DNA of 7,543 nucleotides from CAYVLA01 sp964549615 [NCBI: uncultured Thermococci archaeon] (GTDB taxonomy: Archaea; CAYQAE01; CAYVLA01), in contig CAZJVP010000047.1 of NCBI GenBank assembly GCA_964549615.1, positions 1 through 7,543 on the forward strand, read 5' to 3'. This document shows, one piece after another, positions 6,278 to 7,543 of this stretch. Below the pieces are notes generated by a model, which saw only the letters and a list, made by a program, of their open reading frames with translations, had not been told where the DNA came from and did no database searches. The first letter of the stretch is position 1. Each line of letters begins with the position of its first letter. Position numbers and translations under genes: made by a program.

Positions 6278-6333
6278 GCCTTCGTGGGTTCAAGTCCCAT
6301 CCCCTCCACTTCTCCTGAACCCACGAAGGCTTG
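6275..6333. repeat. 18-bp perfect inverted repeat: tRNA segment and its mirror copy
   Basis: Positions 6275-6292 (CAAGCCTTCGTGGGTTCA) and 6316-6333 are perfect reverse complements separated by 23 nt. The left arm covers the last three intron bases, the 3' side of the variable arm and the 5' half of the T arm. The right arm lies just after the tRNA, inside the recombinase frame. The pair may be the recombinase's binding arms around the attachment core, or form a hairpin in the tRNA trailer. Confidence 0.9.
6284..6308 (+). other. Putative attachment site (tRNA 3' end) and left boundary of an integrated element
   Basis: Tyrosine recombinases of archaeal plasmids and viruses commonly integrate at tRNA 3' ends, and here the recombinase follows directly in the same orientation. 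Its frame stays open through this tRNA segment, where it reads WVQVPSPP. The second copy of the site (attR) is not in this window, so the extent of the duplicated core cannot be given. Confidence 0.55.
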
Positions 6334-6353
6334 AGGGTTTTAGGGTCTGGCTG

Positions 6354-7214
6354 TTGGGGAAGGGGAATCGTGAGTCTACCGTTGAGCGCAAGTTGAAGTG
6401 TCTTGGAAGGCTTTCAGGTTCTCCTGCCGATATGGTTCAACAGATCTTGGAGAAGCCTTGGTGCGATAAGGTGAAGTATAATGCCTTGAACGTTGTTGTG
6501 CAGTATGCGGAGTTCTTGGGTCAGCCTGTGTCTAGGCCGAGGCTGAAGGTTTATGATGACCGGGAGATGTTTGTGCCTTCTCCTGAGATGGTGATGCGTT
6601 TTGTTTACCGTGTTAGGAGTATCCGTCTGCGTGCCATGATAATGATTGCTGTTGAGACGGGTGCTTCTGCCTCTGAGGTTTTCGGTCTTCGTTGGCGTGA
6701 CGTGAATTTTGCTTCGAGGACTCTGACCGTTCACGGCGTGAAGGGGCATGCCACCCTTGCCTATCCTATGAGTGATGGCTTGATCTCCGTCTTGATGCTG
6801 CTTGAGAGGGGTGCTTCCGATGCGCGTATCTTCAGCCATATATCCGATCCGAAGTATATCAACGATTCGATCATCGATTACCGTAGGAGGCTTGCCAGGG
6901 AGACGGGGAATCCCGATTTCCTGAAGATCCATTTCCATACGTTTAGGCATTTCGCGATCTCGTGGCATTACTTCAAGACGAAGGACATTGTAGCTACGAG
7001 GATCTTTGCGAGGCATCACTCCGTCTCCGTAACCGAGAGGTATGTCCATATCGTGAGGTCATGGATCTCTGAGAATGAATACGATGTGGTCTATGCGGAG
7101 TCGAAGGATGAGTTGTCGAAGTATCTTTCCGAGGGCTATTCCTTCGTGACCAAGACTGAGTGGGGATACTGTCTGAGGAGGCCGAAGATGCTCTACCGGT
7201 CCGTGGATCAGTGA
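6354..7214 (+). CDS. int: Tyrosine recombinase / integrase, archaeal tRNA-targeting type (5' end unresolved)
   Basis: The first usable start after the tRNA is the TTG at 6354, giving 286 residues, but the frame is open back to 6132 through the tRNA. The helix LEGFRVWLLGKG just before 6354 belongs to the core-binding domain, so part of the true N-terminus may lie in or before the attachment site, as in archaeal integrases whose gene is split by integration. Residues 1-65 resemble the core-binding domain. The catalytic domain has Lys130 in VHGVKGHATLAYPM, HTFRH with His195 and Arg198, His221 in FARHHSVSVTERY, and the nucleophile Tyr230. The first catalytic Arg is absent: TGASASE carries Ser105 where TGxRxSE is usual. 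The tail (EGYSFVTKTEWGYCLRRPK) matches archaeal integrase ends. Codons end mostly in T or G, unlike the C-ending genes to the left, a sign of foreign origin. It probably excises and integrates the element on its right. Confidence 0.85.
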   Translation: MGKGNRESTVERKLKCLGRLSGSPADMVQQILEKPWCDKVKYNALNVVVQYAEFLGQPVSRPRLKVYDDREMFVPSPEMVMRFVYRVRSIRLRAMIMIAVETGASASEVFGLRWRDVNFASRTLTVHGVKGHATLAYPMSDGLISVLMLLERGASDARIFSHISDPKYINDSIIDYRRRLARETGNPDFLKIHFHTFRHFAISWHYFKTKDIVATRIFARHHSVSVTERYVHIVRSWISENEYDVVYAESKDELSKYLSEGYSFVTKTEWGYCLRRPKMLYRSVDQ

Positions 7215-7290
7215 ATCAGTGATGTCCCAAGACCTCCCAAGAATCCTCACAGCTTGAAGAATCAAGAATCAAGAATCTCCAAGAAGAAGA
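7207..7290 (+). repeat. Cluster of short tandem repeats after the integrase
   Basis: ATCAGTGA is doubled at 7207-7222, spanning the integrase stop. TCCCAAGA recurs at 7225 and 7235 with a 10-bp period. AAGAATC is repeated three times at 7257-7277, followed by AAGAAGAAGAATCC. The three units are unrelated. Confidence 0.75.
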
Positions 7291-7305
7291 ATCCCCGGGG
7301 ACAGT

Positions 7306-7461
7306 GTGGCCACTGAGACGATCAGGATCACCTTGGCCTCCGTAATGGCCGTGAGAACCCTTCGGAGGCTGGAGTCCCGGACAGTCCGCACAGAGAGCAT
7401 CCCCAGCAACTGGCATTCTCTGATTCTCTCTCTCCATATACCATTCTATGATTCTCTATAG
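7306..7461 (+). CDS. Possible 51-residue ORF, hypothetical
   Basis: A GTG at 7306 with GGGG five bases upstream opens a 51-codon frame. It begins MATETIRIT, a start that recalls small ribbon-helix-helix or VapB-like antitoxins (MATKTIRI), but the remainder (LRRLESRTVRTESIPSNW) does not follow such a family convincingly. The last residues run into the AT-rich repeat. It may be a degraded gene or chance. A minus-strand frame over 7216-7437 is no better. Confidence 0.2.
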   Translation: MATETIRITLASVMAVRTLRRLESRTVRTESIPSNWHSLILSLHIPFYDSL

Positions 7462-7543
7462 GTTATATCATAAGACTATTCCCTATACGTTATATCATAA
7501 GATCTCTATTCCCTATACGTTATATCATAAGATCTCTATTCCC
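7454..7543 (+). repeat. AT-rich 30-bp tandem repeat (iteron-like), continuing past the window
   Basis: Two identical 30-bp units at 7481-7510 and 7511-7540 begin CCCTATACGTTATATCATAA and end GATCTCTATT, and a third starts at 7541. A shortened, diverged copy lies at 7454-7480. Each unit contains TTATATCATAA, with TTAT/ATAA as an inverted pair, and the palindrome AGATCT. There is no spacer, so this is not a CRISPR array. Position beside an integrase and a period near three helical turns suggest replication iterons or a protein-binding array of the element. An ordinary satellite is possible. Confidence 0.85.

Larger units (their letters stand above)
6200..6308 (+). tRNA. tRNA-Leu(CAA) with an intron in the variable arm
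   Basis: The cloverleaf can be drawn directly. The acceptor stem GGAGGGG (6200-6206) pairs perfectly with CCCCTCC (6301-6307), discriminator A6308. The D arm is CCG/CGG with GG in the loop. The anticodon stem CGAGA/TCTCG encloses CTCAAGA, giving anticodon CAA at 6236-6238. The T arm is GTGGG-TTCAAGT-CCCAT. Between anticodon stem and T stem lie 38 nt, too many for a Leu variable arm. Removing 6254-6277 leaves TGGCGTAGGCCTTC, which is very close to archaeal tRNA-Leu variable arms and forms a GGC/GCC stem. The spliced tRNA is 85 nt. No CCA is encoded, so it must be added after transcription. The gene appears to be the attachment site used by the downstream recombinase. Confidence 0.92.

Noticed and set aside
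6414-7049. 211-codon minus-strand open frame
   Set aside because: It is antisense to the integrase catalytic domain and rich in His/Arg/Asn without recognisable motifs.
7454-7543. CRISPR array at the right edge
   Set aside because: The units are directly adjacent and identical, with no variable spacers between them.

Overview
The window looks archaeal. Four things point that way: a tRNA-Leu with no encoded CCA and an intron inside its variable arm flanked by a clean bulge-helix-bulge splice motif; TATA-box-like elements about 25-30 bp before inferred transcript starts; TTG and GTG starts behind GGTGAT-like ribosome binding sites; and a tRNA-overlapping integrase of archaeal type. Frequent AGG arginine codons and C-ending codons in the central genes would suit a thermophilic or deep-branching Thermoproteota-like lineage, but the species cannot be named from this sequence.

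Layout. 1-688: 3' part of an IS4-superfamily transposase with the Y-x2-R-x3-E-x6-K signature, cut by the window edge, followed by a region of short tandem repeats and an imperfect inverted repeat. 979-3689, plus strand: a two-gene unit of a secreted, C-terminally membrane-anchored protein with a glutamine-amidotransferase-like fold and a cytosolic sulfatase/alkaline-phosphatase-superfamily enzyme whose nucleophile position is Thr. 4998-3706, minus strand: a convergent unit of a coiled-coil protein and an alpha/beta hydrolase. The hydrolase frame runs back to within 12 bp of the coiled-coil gene but is broken by one TGA. 5376-6125, plus strand: a lipoprotein with two copies of a beta-rich domain. 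6200-6308: tRNA-Leu(CAA). 6309 to the right edge: the start of what looks like an integrated element, with a tyrosine recombinase whose open frame runs back through the tRNA, then short tandem repeats and an AT-rich 30-bp tandem array running off the window.

The central genes are ordinary chromosomal-type genes with no pathway that can be named with confidence. The most distinctive part is 6160-6335. A tRNA promoter, an intron-bearing tRNA, an 18-bp inverted copy of the tRNA's variable/T-arm segment just downstream, and an integrase frame are superimposed in under 200 bp. This probably marks the left boundary of an integrated plasmid or virus-like element that continues outside the window.
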